Assembly (NCBI GenBank): GCA_034769895.1
Contig: CM068372.1
Coordinates: 384,233,910 to 384,297,909, forward strand
Reading direction: 5' to 3'
DNA from: Magicicada septendecula
Lineage: Eukaryota > Arthropoda > Insecta > Hemiptera > Cicadidae
DNA: 64,000 nucleotides
The position numbers and the translations under genes are program-made. Shown piece by piece: positions 47,659 through 59,459 of this stretch (positions are counted from its first letter, which is position 1; the number at the start of each line of letters is the position of its first letter). The notes below the pieces were generated by a model. The model was given only the letters and a program-made list of their open reading frames with translations, had not been told where the DNA came from and ran no database searches.

Positions 47659-50600
47659 ATGCCAAAAAGACGATCATGTTTGGGAAGATCTACTGCTGCT
47701 GCGGAAAGAAAGAGCCGTCTTAGAGCATCTGAAAATGACGTCGAAGGTGTCGAAATGCAATCAGCTCCTGGAAACTCTTCAGAAAGATCTGGATTAGAAG
47801 AAGTCTCACTGGTTGAAAGTCCTGCGATTCGTGAAAATAGATTAGCAGCACAAAGACACAGGCAAGCGACTCTCAGATCACGAGGTCCTACTTTACGATG
47901 GAATGCAAAATTAAATAGTGGTTTCAATTATAATCCAGTTATTAACTACGCAAATGAAACAGATATCGGGTTACCGAGTATGGTTTGCCCTCATTGCAAA
48001 GCTTTAAAGTGGAAAAATGAATCACATGGATTATGTTGCTCTGCAGGAAAAGTGCGATTAATTCCCATACTTCCTCCTCCAGAACCGTTAAAATCATTAT
48101 TAAATGGAGAATATATTTTATCGAAAAAATTTTTGAATCCATTAAGATTATACAATCCAGCTTTTCAATTTACATCATTCGGAGCCAATGAAATAGTCGA
48201 AGGGAGCTTCATGCCTACTTTCAAAATTCAAGGGCAAGTATATCACCTCATGGGATCATTACTCCCCACACAAAACTAAGTACCAAAATTTCTACAAGTG
48301 TATTTCATAGCTGATTATTTACAGCAAGCTGAAACAAGAATGGATCATATTCGTAACTTGGATAAGACATTAGTAACAGAACTTCAAAATTTACTTCACG
48401 CAATCAACCCATATGTTAGTGAACTGAAAAGTGCGTTTGAATTTGTAACATCTGCGAATAATAATCAGTACAATATTGTGATTCATGCTGATCGAAAAGA
48501 AAATAATGAAGAGCACATGGGTCGCTACAATGCGCCAACAACTAATGAGGTGGCAGTAGTTTTAGTTAACCAGGAATGCAATAAACGCGATATAATAATC
48601 CGTGCGAGGGATCATAGGCTACATCGAATTGCAGAAACACATCGAGCTTATGATGCTTTACAGTACTCTTTAATGTTTTGCAGAGGAGAAGGTGGTTATC
48701 ATTTTACATTAAAATTAGTCGATCCTCAGACTGGGTTACAAACTACTAAGAAAGTATAATTTTATTCTTACAGACTCATGATGCGAAAAGATGAGTACAA
48801 TCATTTAATTTATTACAAACAGCTTCTGAATCAATACAGTATATTGTTGATATGTATGCTAAGATAGAGACGGAAAGGTTTATATACATCCGTACTCATC
48901 AAACTCAGTTAAGAGCTGAGAATTACATAGATTTGCAAGATGCATTACGAAATAATGAAAGTTTGGATAATTTAGGCCGCTTGGTCACATTCTACCCTCA
49001 AGTTTCACAGGAGGTCTACGATATATGTATGAGCGAACGCAAGACGCTTTTTGCTACGTACGCAAATACTCGCGGTCTGATTTATTTATTACGTACACTA
49101 CAAATCCTACGTGGAAAGAGATCGTCCAGGAGTTCCATCAAGGCTTTTCAGCTCAAGACCGACACGACTTGGTTCCACGCGTATTTCATCTGAAATTGAA
49201 GAAATTAATGGATTTCTTAGTAAAAGGTAAACTTTTTGGCTCAGCTGTCTGCTACATGTACAGCGTAGAGTGGCAAAAAAAGGTTTGCCGCATCCGCATA
49301 TTTTACACTGGTTAGAAGAAAAATACGACCAGATCAGATAGATTCTGTGATTAGTGCAGAGCTGCCGGACCCTGATAAAGATCCAGAGCTTTATGATATA
49401 GTTAAAACACATACGATTCATGGGCCATGTGGAACAATTAATGCACAGTCACAACGTATGAAGGAGGGTCAGTGTACTAAACGATATCCTAAATCGCTTA
49501 CAAAAGAAACGATGATAAATGATGACAGCTACCCTAATTATTGCCGACTAAGTCCTGAAGATGGAGGTTTTCAGTGTGAAATCCGTTCGAGAGATGAGAT
49601 TTTGATAGTTGACAATAGATGGGTAGTTCCATACTCACCGGTGCTTTCACAAGCTTTTGGTGCTCACATCAATGTTGAATTGTGTAGTAGTGTAAAATCC
49701 ATTAAATATATATGCAAATACGTCAATAAAGGCTCCGATCTAGCTACGATTGGTATACAAAATTCTTACGATGAGGTATTACAGTTTCAAAATGGTCGAT
49801 ACATAAGCACATCTGAAGCTATATGGAGAATCTTCTCTTTCCCTATATATGAGCGTTTTCCACCTATTATTCATCTAGATGTACATCTCGAAAATGGGGG
49901 GAAAGTTTATTTTCGTGAAGATAATTTGCACGGAAGAATAGAAAATCCAAGAAACACCACTCTCATGGCATTTTTTTTATCTATGTCGGGAAGATGACTT
50001 TGCCAAAACTTTGTTGTACGAAGAAGTACCAGCATATTACACTTTCAATAGGCAGACAGGAAAATTTCAACGTAGATGTCGAGGAGTCTTATTAGAAGGG
50101 AGCGAGAACGTATATCGTGAACACGTATTGGGTCGAGTGTATACAGTTCACCCAAACAATCATGAATGTTATTTTCTTCGTTTACTTCTGCACAATATGT
50201 GGCCCAACTTCATTTGAAAATATCAAGACTGTCGACAACGTAAATTCATCCAACGTTTCAAGCTGCATGCCAAGCTCTTGATCTCTTAGAGAATGACAAT
50301 CATTGGAACGACACATTGCCAGAGGCAAGTTTATTTGCTAGCCGTGACAAAATTAGAGAATATTTTTCAATAATGTTGGTGTTCTGGAGTATTTAAATCC
50401 CGAGTGCATTGTGGATTAAATACAAAGACCACTTCTCTGAACACTTGATTCGAGATATTATGCGTCGAATTCCTGATGCTGATTTGAGTTTATACAAGGA
50501 AAGCATTGAAAGTAGTTGTTCACTGCTTTTACAAGATTTTGTTACTTCTGTCGGTGGTAATCCGATAGCTCAATACGGATTACCAAAACCACAGTCTACC

Positions 50601-51330
50601 GTGCAAAACATTTCAAAGGAATATCTTTCTGAAACCACTTATGACACACAACAGCTACTTTCTTCAGTTGAAGAGAATGAAATATTACTGACAGACGAAC
50701 AAAGAAATATATATCAACTCATTCTTCAAAGTGTTTACTGTAAATCTGGAAATGCATTTTTTCTTGATGCACCAGGAGGCACAGGTAAAACATTTTTAAT
50801 CAAATTGACTCTTTCGAAGTTAAGAAGCGAAGGCAAGATCGCATTAGTAGGAGCTTCCTCGGGAATCGCTGCTACATTATTACCTGGCGGAAAAACGGCT
50901 CATTCCTCATTCCCAGTGTGCAATATTTCCAAAAATAGTGCTAAAGCAGAATTGATTAGAAATGCAGACTTGATTGTTTGGGATGAGTGCACTATGGCCT
51001 TTAAAAATCAGTAGAAGCTCTCGATAGAACTCTATGTGATTTGCGCAATGACAACAGATTTATGGGTAGAATAACTTTTCTCTTTGCCGGAGATTTCAGA
51101 CAAACATTGCCCGTAGTTACGCGAGCTACCAGAGATGATGAAGTAAACGCTTGCGTCAAACGATCGAATATATGGCGTACCGTTCAAACAGTATCACTCA
51201 CAATAAACATGAGAGTCCAACTTGGAGGTGATGCAGATATTCACGAATTTTCTACTACTTTATTAAACCTTAGAGATGGTAAGATTTCAGAGACAGACGG
51301 TGCGATATGTTTGCCGCCAAATATTCGCGT
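47659..51330 (+). pseudogene. Helitron RepHel protein: Rep nuclease and truncated Pif1-like helicase
   Basis: The protein starts MPKRRSCLGRST. A Cys-rich N-terminal part (CPHCKALKWKNE, 47987-48040) and helitron-specific region (48300-48750) follow. The Rep domain has FITYTTNPTWKEI (about 49084), the HUH motif in LPHPHILHW (about 49285-49311, in a shifted frame) and the two-Tyr motif YICKYVNKG (about 49707). The helicase has Walker A GGTGKT (about 50776), IVWDECTMA (about 50977) and FAGDFRQTLPVV (about 51075). It breaks at stops or frameshifts near 48277, 48760, 49190, 49275, 49990, 50215 and 51012. At about 51330 the reading jumps into the element's 3' end, so the C-terminal helicase motifs are deleted. 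Confidence 0.88.
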
Positions 51331-51353
51331 GCGAAGCCGCGAGTACCTGCTAG
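51322..51353 (+). terminator. Helitron 3' terminal hairpin and CTAG end
   Basis: TTCGCGTGCGAAGCCGCGAG can fold through TCGCG/CGCGA and is followed by 13 bases ending CTAG. Such hairpins act as the rolling-circle stop signal in Helitrons. Confidence 0.7.
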
Positions 51354-51720
51354 TAATAAATAATATTATTGAAAGACTTCATAACCTATCATGGTAAACG
51401 AAAGTGAAATTAATCGCACAACACACAGTAACTCACATCCTGTGTAGGCCTAATATAGATAGAAACGATTTTCACAAGTAAGAAACGTACACAAACTCGT
51501 AACTTATAGAATAGTATTTATCTGAAAAGAAATAACTAGAAGCCAATGACCATTGTACAGTCTAGTGCAGTTTATTCCCCGGCTAGAAACTAGAGATGGG
51601 CCGATATGCCTATAACAGGTATTTTGCAACTATATTTTTGTGGAACGGATGTAACAGTGACTGAAAATTTAATGAAGAAAGTTGTGTTAGTGGTTAAAAT
51701 CACAAACAGAATTATCACTG
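51354..51720. other. Non-coding DNA after the Helitron
   Basis: Nothing recognised. Confidence 0.4.
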
Positions 51721-51856
51721 TTGCACACCACTATAGAAAAATTATTCTGATTAGCACTTTCAAGCTTCTCAGCTCATCGTCAGTTGTACCGATCTGACGA
51801 TGAGCTGAGAAGCTTGAAAGCGCTAATCGGAATAATTTTTCTATAGTGGTGTGCAA
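51721..51856. repeat. Inverted repeat P3 (64 bp arms, 8-9 nt spacer) with hammerhead-like core
   Basis: Arms 51721-51785 and 51794-51856 differ at only a few bases. The right arm carries CTGACGA (51794-51800), an AGCT-GAGA-AGCT stem-loop and GAAA (51816-51819), again fitting CUGANGA-stem II-GAAA. The left arm repeats it on the minus strand. Confidence 0.78.
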
Positions 51857-52491
51857 AAGTAATAATTCTGTTAGTGATTGAAAAGTTGAAATACTTGTTA
51901 TTCGCTGCCTCGCTGTTCTAAGTTGAAGGACGCCCCTACGCAACTATGGCTTGACCAGAGACAAAAAATAGTTGGAGTGGGGACTGCCGCCATAATAGCG
52001 TTACAACGAAGGGGGAATGTTACCCCCTCCATTGTCATCAGTCACACTTATTACTGCAGTATTTTACACGTGTTATTTATATACCGGCAACGAAATGTTC
52101 TTCGTGTGCGAAAGCGTACGCATGGTATTAATTTGTAACAGACTATTCAAAGTAACAGATCATAAATTAATCATGCACGTTTCTTTAAAATTCACAACAA
52201 ACAAATTCTAAAATCCTTAAATTTGTATAGACTCTACTTAATTTGAGTAAAGCAGAACTCTACTTAATTTGAAAATAGTATCTGCAGAACCTAACCCCAA
52301 CATTTGTGAAAGGCATGGTTTAAAAACATTTCTTATGCTACATAAAGCAACCGCCTGTGAAAATCGAGATGCCTACTGCTGTACTAAAAATTAATGTTAT
52401 TAAACGTTTTTAACAATAAATAATGTTAATTATTATAATTAATTATTAATCATAAAAAATGGTAAATATTTATGGTGTTAATTTTCCTTAC
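51857..52491. other. Non-coding DNA, nothing recognised
   Basis: Contains a short direct repeat ACTCTACTTAATTTG at about 52230 and 52258. No gene supported. Confidence 0.4.
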
Positions 52492-53885
52492 CTATTCGTC
52501 TTCTGAATCTTCACTTGCATTTGAATCTGAATCTTCTCCCACAGAAATAATTAATTTGTCCACTTCTTCGTCCATAATATGATCCGTAATCCAGTACTGT
52601 TCTTCAATTTCTTTTGTATGTTCACAACACTTCTTCCACTTTTCAATTGTAAAATTATCAACTATTTTTTCGCAACCATTTTTCTTTTCATCTAAAGATA
52701 ATCCACTATAATTACATGCAAGTTATCCTTTAATATCTCCCCAGACCAGTTCTATAGGATTCAGATCGGGATGGTAAGGTGGCAGATGAAGTGGAATATG
52801 TCCTTTTGCACGAATTATTTCATCGACAATAAATGTTTTTTTACAGTTAACTGAGTTCACTTTTTCTAGCAGCTGAGATTTCATGAATATAAAATCTATT
52901 GTAACACCATGATTCACAAGCCAGTCAATTATTTCTTGTTTTAGTAAGCCCGAGGTCGGCATTTTATCCCTTTCTACACAATGATACTTGGCATTGTCCC
53001 TCACTATTACAGAGCTCTTTGGGAGATTAGGTTGTAATTGTTCTGATAGCCCCTTACCGAAGTTATTAAAATTCATAGAGCTATGGTAGTCTCCAGGTGT
53101 CGACGAAGACTTAAATACTAACAGAGCATTTTTAACAAAACCAGCCTCTCCCCCACCGTGAACTATAATAAGTCTATTACCTTTCCCAATTTTCGTTGTT
53201 ATCGCGACCTCTTCAGAAGATTGCCAACATGAAGATACTGAATGTGATGCCTGAACATGTTTCGTCAATGTAAACAATATTTTTCCCTCTCGTCTGCATT
53301 TATTTACATCACTTAGATAGTGAATTCTCCAAGCAACGATATCACTTCTTTCTATTAGGAGCCTTATATTGAATTGACAACGAGTCCATTTAAATCCTAA
53401 CTTTTTAAGTCGTTGTCTCAAATATTCTTGTTCATATTGAATGACATCATCTTCCTTTAGAGATTGCAGTAAGCTCTTTATTGAGGGTGAGACTTTTTTC
53501 CCTGCATAAAATTCGTGCACCTTTCTCCTTATTATGCAATATCTGTGAAGGAGTCCACTTCAATCTTTTTTTTTATGAGCCTGCAATTTTGCTTTTGGCG
53601 TAGAAAACAGATTTTTTCACAACCAGAAGTTGACGATTTCTTGACGTCTTAAAATTTTGTACACAGTAGCCTTAGAGACTGCTGTTGCTTCACTTGTACT
53701 GGCGGCAATATTATAACTTAAGTTGTATTCCATTTTTTGTTTTCTTAAATATTCTGCCACGTTGAAAATAATTTCTCTGGCTTGACATGTTAGAGGTCTC
53801 CCAGAAGCTAGCCATTCGATGACAATGCCATTTATAAAAGAAAAATATCACGCTACGGTAACGATATGACAATGAATGGTAATTT
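52492..53885 (-). pseudogene. Tc1/mariner-IS630 superfamily DDE transposase, frame-scrambled
   Basis: Minus strand. An N-terminal HTH region reads AREIIFNVAEYLRKQ, then SKATVYKILRRQEIV (53810-53650); stops follow near 53622. The main ORF 53520-52723 carries SSVIVRDNAKYHC with the second catalytic Asp and PYHPDLNPIELVWGDIK with the catalytic Glu; 81 residues separate them. This long spacing points to the DD82E (Sailor-like) group rather than Tc1 or mariner. The tail KKCCEHTKEIEEQYW and an acidic end reach a stop at 52492 after a frame change near 52723. The first catalytic Asp (DET) is present in the DNA at about 53263 but out of frame, between two compensating indels. No terminal repeats were identified. 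Confidence 0.82.
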
Positions 53886-54239
53886 GTTGGCAATTAGTCA
53901 GCATAAACTAAAATACACAACACACTGTAAGTTCCGGTTCTAATGATTATCACAACACACTGTTAGTTCTAATGATTATAATAAAATACTAAACGAAAAC
54001 TAAATATAAATCGTATATATACAATTATATTAAACGAAAACGTAAAGAAATCGTATAAAGGAACACAAATCGCAATTTATTCATAAATACGCATACGCAT
54101 CTAACTGAATAACATGCTGCCCGCTTAGACAGCTTACACAGCCGTCAACTTTGTTGACGGACATGGTGGGGGTGACAGCCTTCTCCGCCGAGCCAGAGCA
54201 TGCGCACTGGAACATTTTTTTTGTCTGTGGTACCACTAT
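53886..54239. other. Non-coding DNA, nothing recognised
   Basis: Short repeats such as CACAACACACTGT occur twice near 53920-53960; they may belong to the end of the adjacent transposon. Confidence 0.35.
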
Positions 54240-54478
54240 AACGAGTACACAAGTAAAAAGTAAACGAGTACTACAATTACTAGGTGTGTCACCGGTACAC
54301 AAGGAACAACAAGTAAACGAGTGTTACAAATAGGCCTACTAGGCGTATCACCGGTACGCAAGGAACAACACGTAAAGGAGTATTACAAATATTAGGTGTA
54401 TCACTGGTACGCAAGGAACAACAAGTAAACGAGTACAAGTATTAGGAGTATCATGAGTATTTCGAGTAAACGAGTACG
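54240..54478. repeat. Diverged 53-60 bp tandem repeat (about 4 copies)
   Basis: Units contain AAGTAAACGAGT, TTACAA, TAGGTGTATCACCGGTAC and CAAGGAACAAC. Unit starts lie near 54257, 54311, 54371 and 54423. Confidence 0.8.
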
Positions 54479-55234
54479 AAGCCACTTTCTGGTGCTGAAT
54501 ACTTCATTATGTGCAAAGAGACGAAGCTGTTTTTAATAAATGAAAAAATTCATACTGATGTTACATTTATTCCTGTGTGTTATGCAGATGTATAATACAG
54601 ATTATAATAAATTATATATTATACTAGTCACCAACTTGGTAAATTTTGAAACAACGAATTATATTGTGTTATAATCTATAGAGTGGCTGATAGTTGATAG
54701 GCCATATTATACTTTTTGTTAATGTGATTTTAATTTCACTGCACATCTCACGTAAGTGATGAGATTATTGTAATGGACATTTATGCACTTTATCTAGTCC
54801 TGTTCATTAAATCTTTACTGATCTGATAAGGTTGCCATAAAACATAGGGTGTTTTCGTAAATTTGTTCCTTTTCTCTAAACTGCTGATTTTGAATTTTCA
54901 TCTATCACTTTACTTATTATTTGACTAATAGTAGTTTCCACTTAGTAAAGAAATAAAAATAACAAACTCCATAACAGATAACAAAATTAGGTGTAAATGG
55001 CCAAACTGCAGCCTAAGATAAATACACGATCTGATGAAGATAAAAATTTACTAAACTTATTAGAAGGCCATCAATAAAACAAGGAGGTGATAAGAAGAGA
55101 AAGCTACAAGTTTATCTGAATTTCTTGGAGACTGTAAAACATTTACGATTGATGTATGATATGGCTCGAAGTTTCCATAATTTGTCCAACTTGTGCTTTT
55201 GCCAGGACCTATCATTGCACAGTTGACCTACTAG
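54479..55234. other. Non-coding DNA, nothing recognised
   Basis: No gene or defined repeat. Confidence 0.4.
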
Positions 55235-55300
55235 CAGTGGTTCCCAACCTTTTGGGACCCGCATACCACTTTGGTCTTCCACATTATTTTCGAGTACATA
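55235..55300. mobile_element. hAT-like terminal sequence
   Basis: CAGTGGTTCCCAACC followed by TTTTGGGACCCGCATACCAC is the start seen in many hAT elements and their MITEs. No matching inverted end was found, so the extent is unknown. Confidence 0.45.
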
Positions 55301-55711
55301 AGAAAATAAAATAAGAAAAGAAGAGATATCTAATGAAATTTTACTGCAAACTGTTAAGGTTGTGTTTTTATAAGAGTAATTGGTTTAAATCATGTTTATT
55401 CTCATTCACTCTTGTAGCTTACTGTTATGTTTTTGTTATATGTTTCTAATGTTTTTTTCACATTATTTGTTGTGCTATTCTAAATTTCATTGCCCGAGTT
55501 TCGCAACTGATTTGTCTAACCAATGTTAGTTTGTTTACTACTAGTGAAAACTTAAATTAGTATTCCCAAAGAGAGACAGGCCTATACATTCTCTTGTTTC
55601 TTATTTTCTTTTAAACAGTAATAGTTTAATAAAGCCACGGTGTAAAGTAACACTATTAATGCTTTTAGTTTCAATTTATTTCTTATAATAAATTATATAA
55701 TGTAGGTTATG

Positions 55712-55829
55712 TTATATCTTCAAATAAATACACTGCAAGTAGGTTTATTTTAATAGGTTTATTAATACATTAATAGGTGTATCTAGGCGAAAATAAACCT
55801 ACTTGCAGTGTATTTATTTGAAGATATTA
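55712..55829. repeat. Inverted repeat P5 (about 40 bp arms)
   Basis: Arms 55712-55752 and 55790-55829 share TTCAAATAAATACACTGCA and its complement around a 37 nt AT-rich loop. No hammerhead-like motif seen. Confidence 0.8.
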
Positions 55830-56431
55830 CATAAGAGACCTGCAGGAAACTCAATGAATTACTTACAAAGGAATAATATAGTTTATGTATAATAAGTATA
55901 TAATAACAGGTATTTTTACCTGTTATTTTCTTGGAACGGTAATTTCGACCTATTATTTTAAAATACTAGTTTACCCCATTACTAGAAACTGAGCCATTGA
56001 GTGAGGAAGATTGTTTATAAAACCAGCCAGTGCTGCGCCCTGGTTACAAAACTGAAAAACTGTAATAATTTATCGAGAAATTATAAATAAATTGAGTATA
56101 GATTAGCAAGTATAAATTATGAAAATGTTATAAAGAAATATTTTATGATTAGGAACATAAATTATAAATAGAGAGAATAATTTATCAACTGTATAAAAAA
56201 GAAAAACAACACTTTGTTAATAAATAACTTGGTTCTTAACACTAAATATTTTTTATTAATGTTTTTATTTTTATGTACTGCAGCCCTGAGATATAAGAGT
56301 CAGTAATTCATGCTATAAAATAGAAAAACAAAGCGAATTTATTATAATAAGTCATTGATTGATGCTTTACAATAAGAAACAAAATAAAATTTAATATTAA
56401 TGGACCCAGATCTAAAAAAAAAAAGTTCAGT

Positions 56432-56435
<4 letters not shown>
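55830..56435. other. AT-rich non-coding DNA, nothing recognised
   Basis: No gene or defined repeat. Confidence 0.4.

Positions 56436-56474
<39 letters not shown>
56436..56474. repeat. (AT)n microsatellite
   Basis: About 19 AT units abutting inverted repeat P4. Confidence 0.95.
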
Positions 56475-56476
<2 letters not shown>

Positions 56477-57387
56477 TGTTAATGATTTCGAGGTTCGTCA
56501 TTAATTATGAAAACTCAGTTTTGCGACGTTTCGAGATTTATTCTTCTCATAATCATGCCTACAACATTAAAATATAGTCTTACTACAATTATATTATTTG
56601 TAAGTGTGTATAGGTGTGTGTAAAGTCGTACATTACTATAACTATTTACTTACATTAACTGTGAGATGAGCTACAGCAACCACATTACACTAAACACTTA
56701 TCACTGTTCCATACTTATACACATATAACACATTACTTTTGTATAGTGTTAGCGTTATGTAGTTATCTGACAGACTGCCAGTGATATAAAATTTTAATAG
56801 TACCTAACTAGAAAGTTGTTCAGTATTCTTATACCTGTAAACTATTGTCCATTTTAAAAAGAGTGAATAAGATTAGACTAACACTTGCTAAGACTTTGTA
56901 CGTCCGTTTTCTTGTTAACTGAAGAATAAACACCTTTCAGTTAACAAGAAAACGGACGTACAAAGTCTTAGCAAGTGTTATTCTAATCTTATTCACTCTT
57001 TTTAAAATGGACAATAGTTTATAGGTATAAGAATACTGAACAACTTTCTAGTTAGGTACTATTAAAATTTTATATCACTGGCAGTCTGTCAGATAACTAC
57101 ATAACGCTAACACTATACAAAAGTAATGTGTTATATGTGTATAAGTATGGAACAGTGATAAGTGTTTAGTGTAATGTGGTTGCTGTAGCTCATCTCACAG
57201 TTAATGTAAGTAAATAGTTATAGTAATGTATGACTTTACACACACCTATACACACTTACAAATAATATAATTGTAGTAAGACTATATTTTAATGTTGTAG
57301 GCATGATTATGAGAAGAATAAATCTCGAAACGTCGCAAAACTGAGTTTTCATAATTAATGACCGAACCTCGAAATCATTAACAGTAT
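56473..57387. repeat. Inverted repeat P4: near-perfect 450 bp arms, 14 nt spacer
   Basis: Left arm 56473-56922 and right arm 56937-57387 differ at only a handful of positions by eye. The right arm has a GAGA...TCTC stem followed by GAAACGTC (57327-57334), as in P2. The near-identity implies recent formation or ongoing conversion between arms. Confidence 0.9.
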
Positions 57388-57525
57388 AATAATACGGTCG
57401 ATAATTAACATTCCTATATATATATAATAAGGAGTAAACATCTTGAGGTAAAGGCTTTATAAATATTAAATATATTTTATACATCAAGAAACAGACTGTA
57501 GCAAAAAGTGTTTGAATATATATAT

Positions 57526-58072
57526 TGTTACGACATCACAGAAGAATCTACGTGTTTGTCGAACGTGCCAGAAGAATCTCGCTCTAATGTATGTGGCATA
57601 CGTGACTATCAACGCATCCGCGAGAGATCGAAGGCGCCAGCCGCGCGAACTGTGTCAATGCCGCAGTTAATTACGTAGTTCACATGGGCGCTAAGACGCA
57701 ATTAGGAACGTTCTGGTCTGTGAGCACAGGTATAAATACATGGCGGCAGCGGCCTTAAGTTTCAGTATAGCTGCGATATATTTAATGTGCGGTTCGAGTT
57801 ATTTTCGGGCGACATTACTGTGCGCGTTCAAGAGGTTATTAGTTAAGTGTTGTGTTTTATAATCGGATGGTATATTGTAATACAATTGTGTTTTAATATT
57901 AGTTGACATTTATTTGCGTGTGAACAATTTTTATTTGATTTGTTATAAGAGACTCTGTTGTTAATTATGAACTGTTTAACCGTGAAAATTAAAGCTGATG
58001 ATTAGTGACTTAATTGGTGTCTTGTATTTTGTTTCCACTGTACCTACGACGATAAAGTAGACCGTCGTAACA
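57526..58072 (+). repeat. 5' LTR of Gypsy-2
   Basis: 547 bp, TGTTACGAC to CGTAACA. GGTATAAATACA at about 57730 is a likely TATA box. The primer-binding site TGGTGTCAGAGCTGGG follows at 58075. Confidence 0.93.
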
Positions 58073-58159
58073 GTGGTGTCAGAGCTGGGATAGAACGGTT
58101 AACAGTGGAAACAGTGGACAGTTTGTACAAGACGAGGTAATTCGTAATTAACCGGTAAA

Positions 58160-59440
58160 CATGGATGCCAGTTAGATGATGGAAGCTTTCCAAACGCTGC
58201 TGCGGCAGACACAGGAAGAAGCAGAAAGACGACAAAAAGAAGAACGAAGACAAGAAAGAGAAGAAGCAGCAAAATGACAAGACGAGAAAGCGGAAGCGAG
58301 ACAGAAAACCCTCCTGTAGGAGGCAGAGGAAGGGAAGCGTGAAACAGAAGACATCAAAGCATTAATATAGGAGCAGAAACAGATGCAAGAACATAGTACC
58401 GCAGAATTGGGTCTCCTACGAGGTGAGCTTAATAAACAAGTTACTAAAATATCGGAGGTACAAGAATCAGTTACATTAAAAATAGCTGAAATAGAAAAAT
58501 CTGTCTCGTGTGTTGAAGAATCGATGTCTAATAAAATATCTGAAGTAGAAAAATCAGTCACGAGTGTGGAAAAAGCTATGTCAACAAAAATAGAAGATTC
58601 GATTACAAATATAAAAGAGCAGATTAAAAATGAAGTTGAACAGTGCTTGAAGTTACAACCAAAACAACTGTACCAATGATAAAGACAGAAAAAGACGCAG
58701 AAAATAAGTCAACAGAGAAAGTCACTTTGCCTGCAGTAGGGACAGTTCATGTCAAAGCTCCAACCTTTGACGGAAGCAGTCACTGGGTAACATACCTCCG
58801 CCAATTTGAAGCTGCTGCATGCGCAAATAATTGGACAGAGAAAGACAAGGCAGTCTCACTCGTTCTCGCATTAAAAGGACCTGCGGCAGAACTACTACAT
58901 TAAGTGCCTCCTGACAGCCAAAACACCTATGCCGAATTGATAAAAGCTCTGGAATTACGGTATGGTGATAAACATTTGCGAGATGTGTACTGCACTCAGT
59001 TGAGAGCAAGGCAACAACATTTCGGGGAGAGTCTTCAAGAGTTTAAAGCAAGTATCGACAGACTAATTGGACTGGCCTATCCTGAAGCGCCAGAAAATTT
59101 TCGAACGAGTTTTGCGATACAGACATTTACTGCCGGTGTCCGAGATAACGGACTACAGCAATTGTTACGAATGGCAAGACACCAGAACAGTGCGGAGGCC
59201 CTGGTACATGCTTTGCTATATGAGGCCGCCAAATCAGCGTCTGGTTGAACAAGTCATAAAGTGCGCACGCTAAAAGATAGCGACGGCACCGACGATGAGG
59301 AAGAAGATCAGAGACGCGACAGTCGGCGCTACAGAATAAAATAAGAAAGGATGCAAGACCAAAGTGTTATAGATGTGGGAAACCTGGACATCTACAACGA
59401 GATTGTCGGCTTAGAATTCAGCAGCAGGGAAACGAGCAAT
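58160..59440 (+). pseudogene. gag: Gypsy-2 gag with CCHC zinc knuckle
   Basis: The ATG at 58160 is followed after four codons by a TAG, and further stops at 58276, 58316 and 58366 interrupt an E/R/Q-rich coiled coil. The coil continues in 58383-58640 (IAEIEKSV, ISEVEKSVTSVEKAMS). The frame changes near 58650. The capsid-like region reads APTFDGSSHWVTYLRQFEAA, then a stop (TAA, 58901) and YGDKHLRDVYCTQL to about 59245. After another frame change, CYRCGKPGHLQRDC (about 59370-59412) is a nucleic-acid-binding zinc knuckle. The gag of intact relatives packages the genome; this one cannot be translated through. Confidence 0.88.
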
Positions 59441-59459
59441 AGTCGGTACAACGGGGCGT

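Larger units (their letters stand above)
46721..51353 (+). mobile_element. Helitron rolling-circle transposon, internally deleted
   Basis: The 5' end begins TCTATATTAATAAATC then TCTAGAGGGGTCTACG, a typical Helitron leader. The 3' end has a small hairpin (TCGCG/CGCGA) and stops at CTAG (51350-51353) followed by T, as expected for insertion between A and T. The exact left boundary is uncertain by about 15 bp because TCTTCTATATTA is repeated there. The leader holds two copies of an about 60 bp block (AAAAAGAACCGAAGTT and CGGCTTCGATCG at about 46860 and 46930). Confidence 0.88.

Noticed and set aside
57236..57487. 83-codon minus-strand ORF
   Set aside because: Within the right arm of palindrome P4, no protein similarity.
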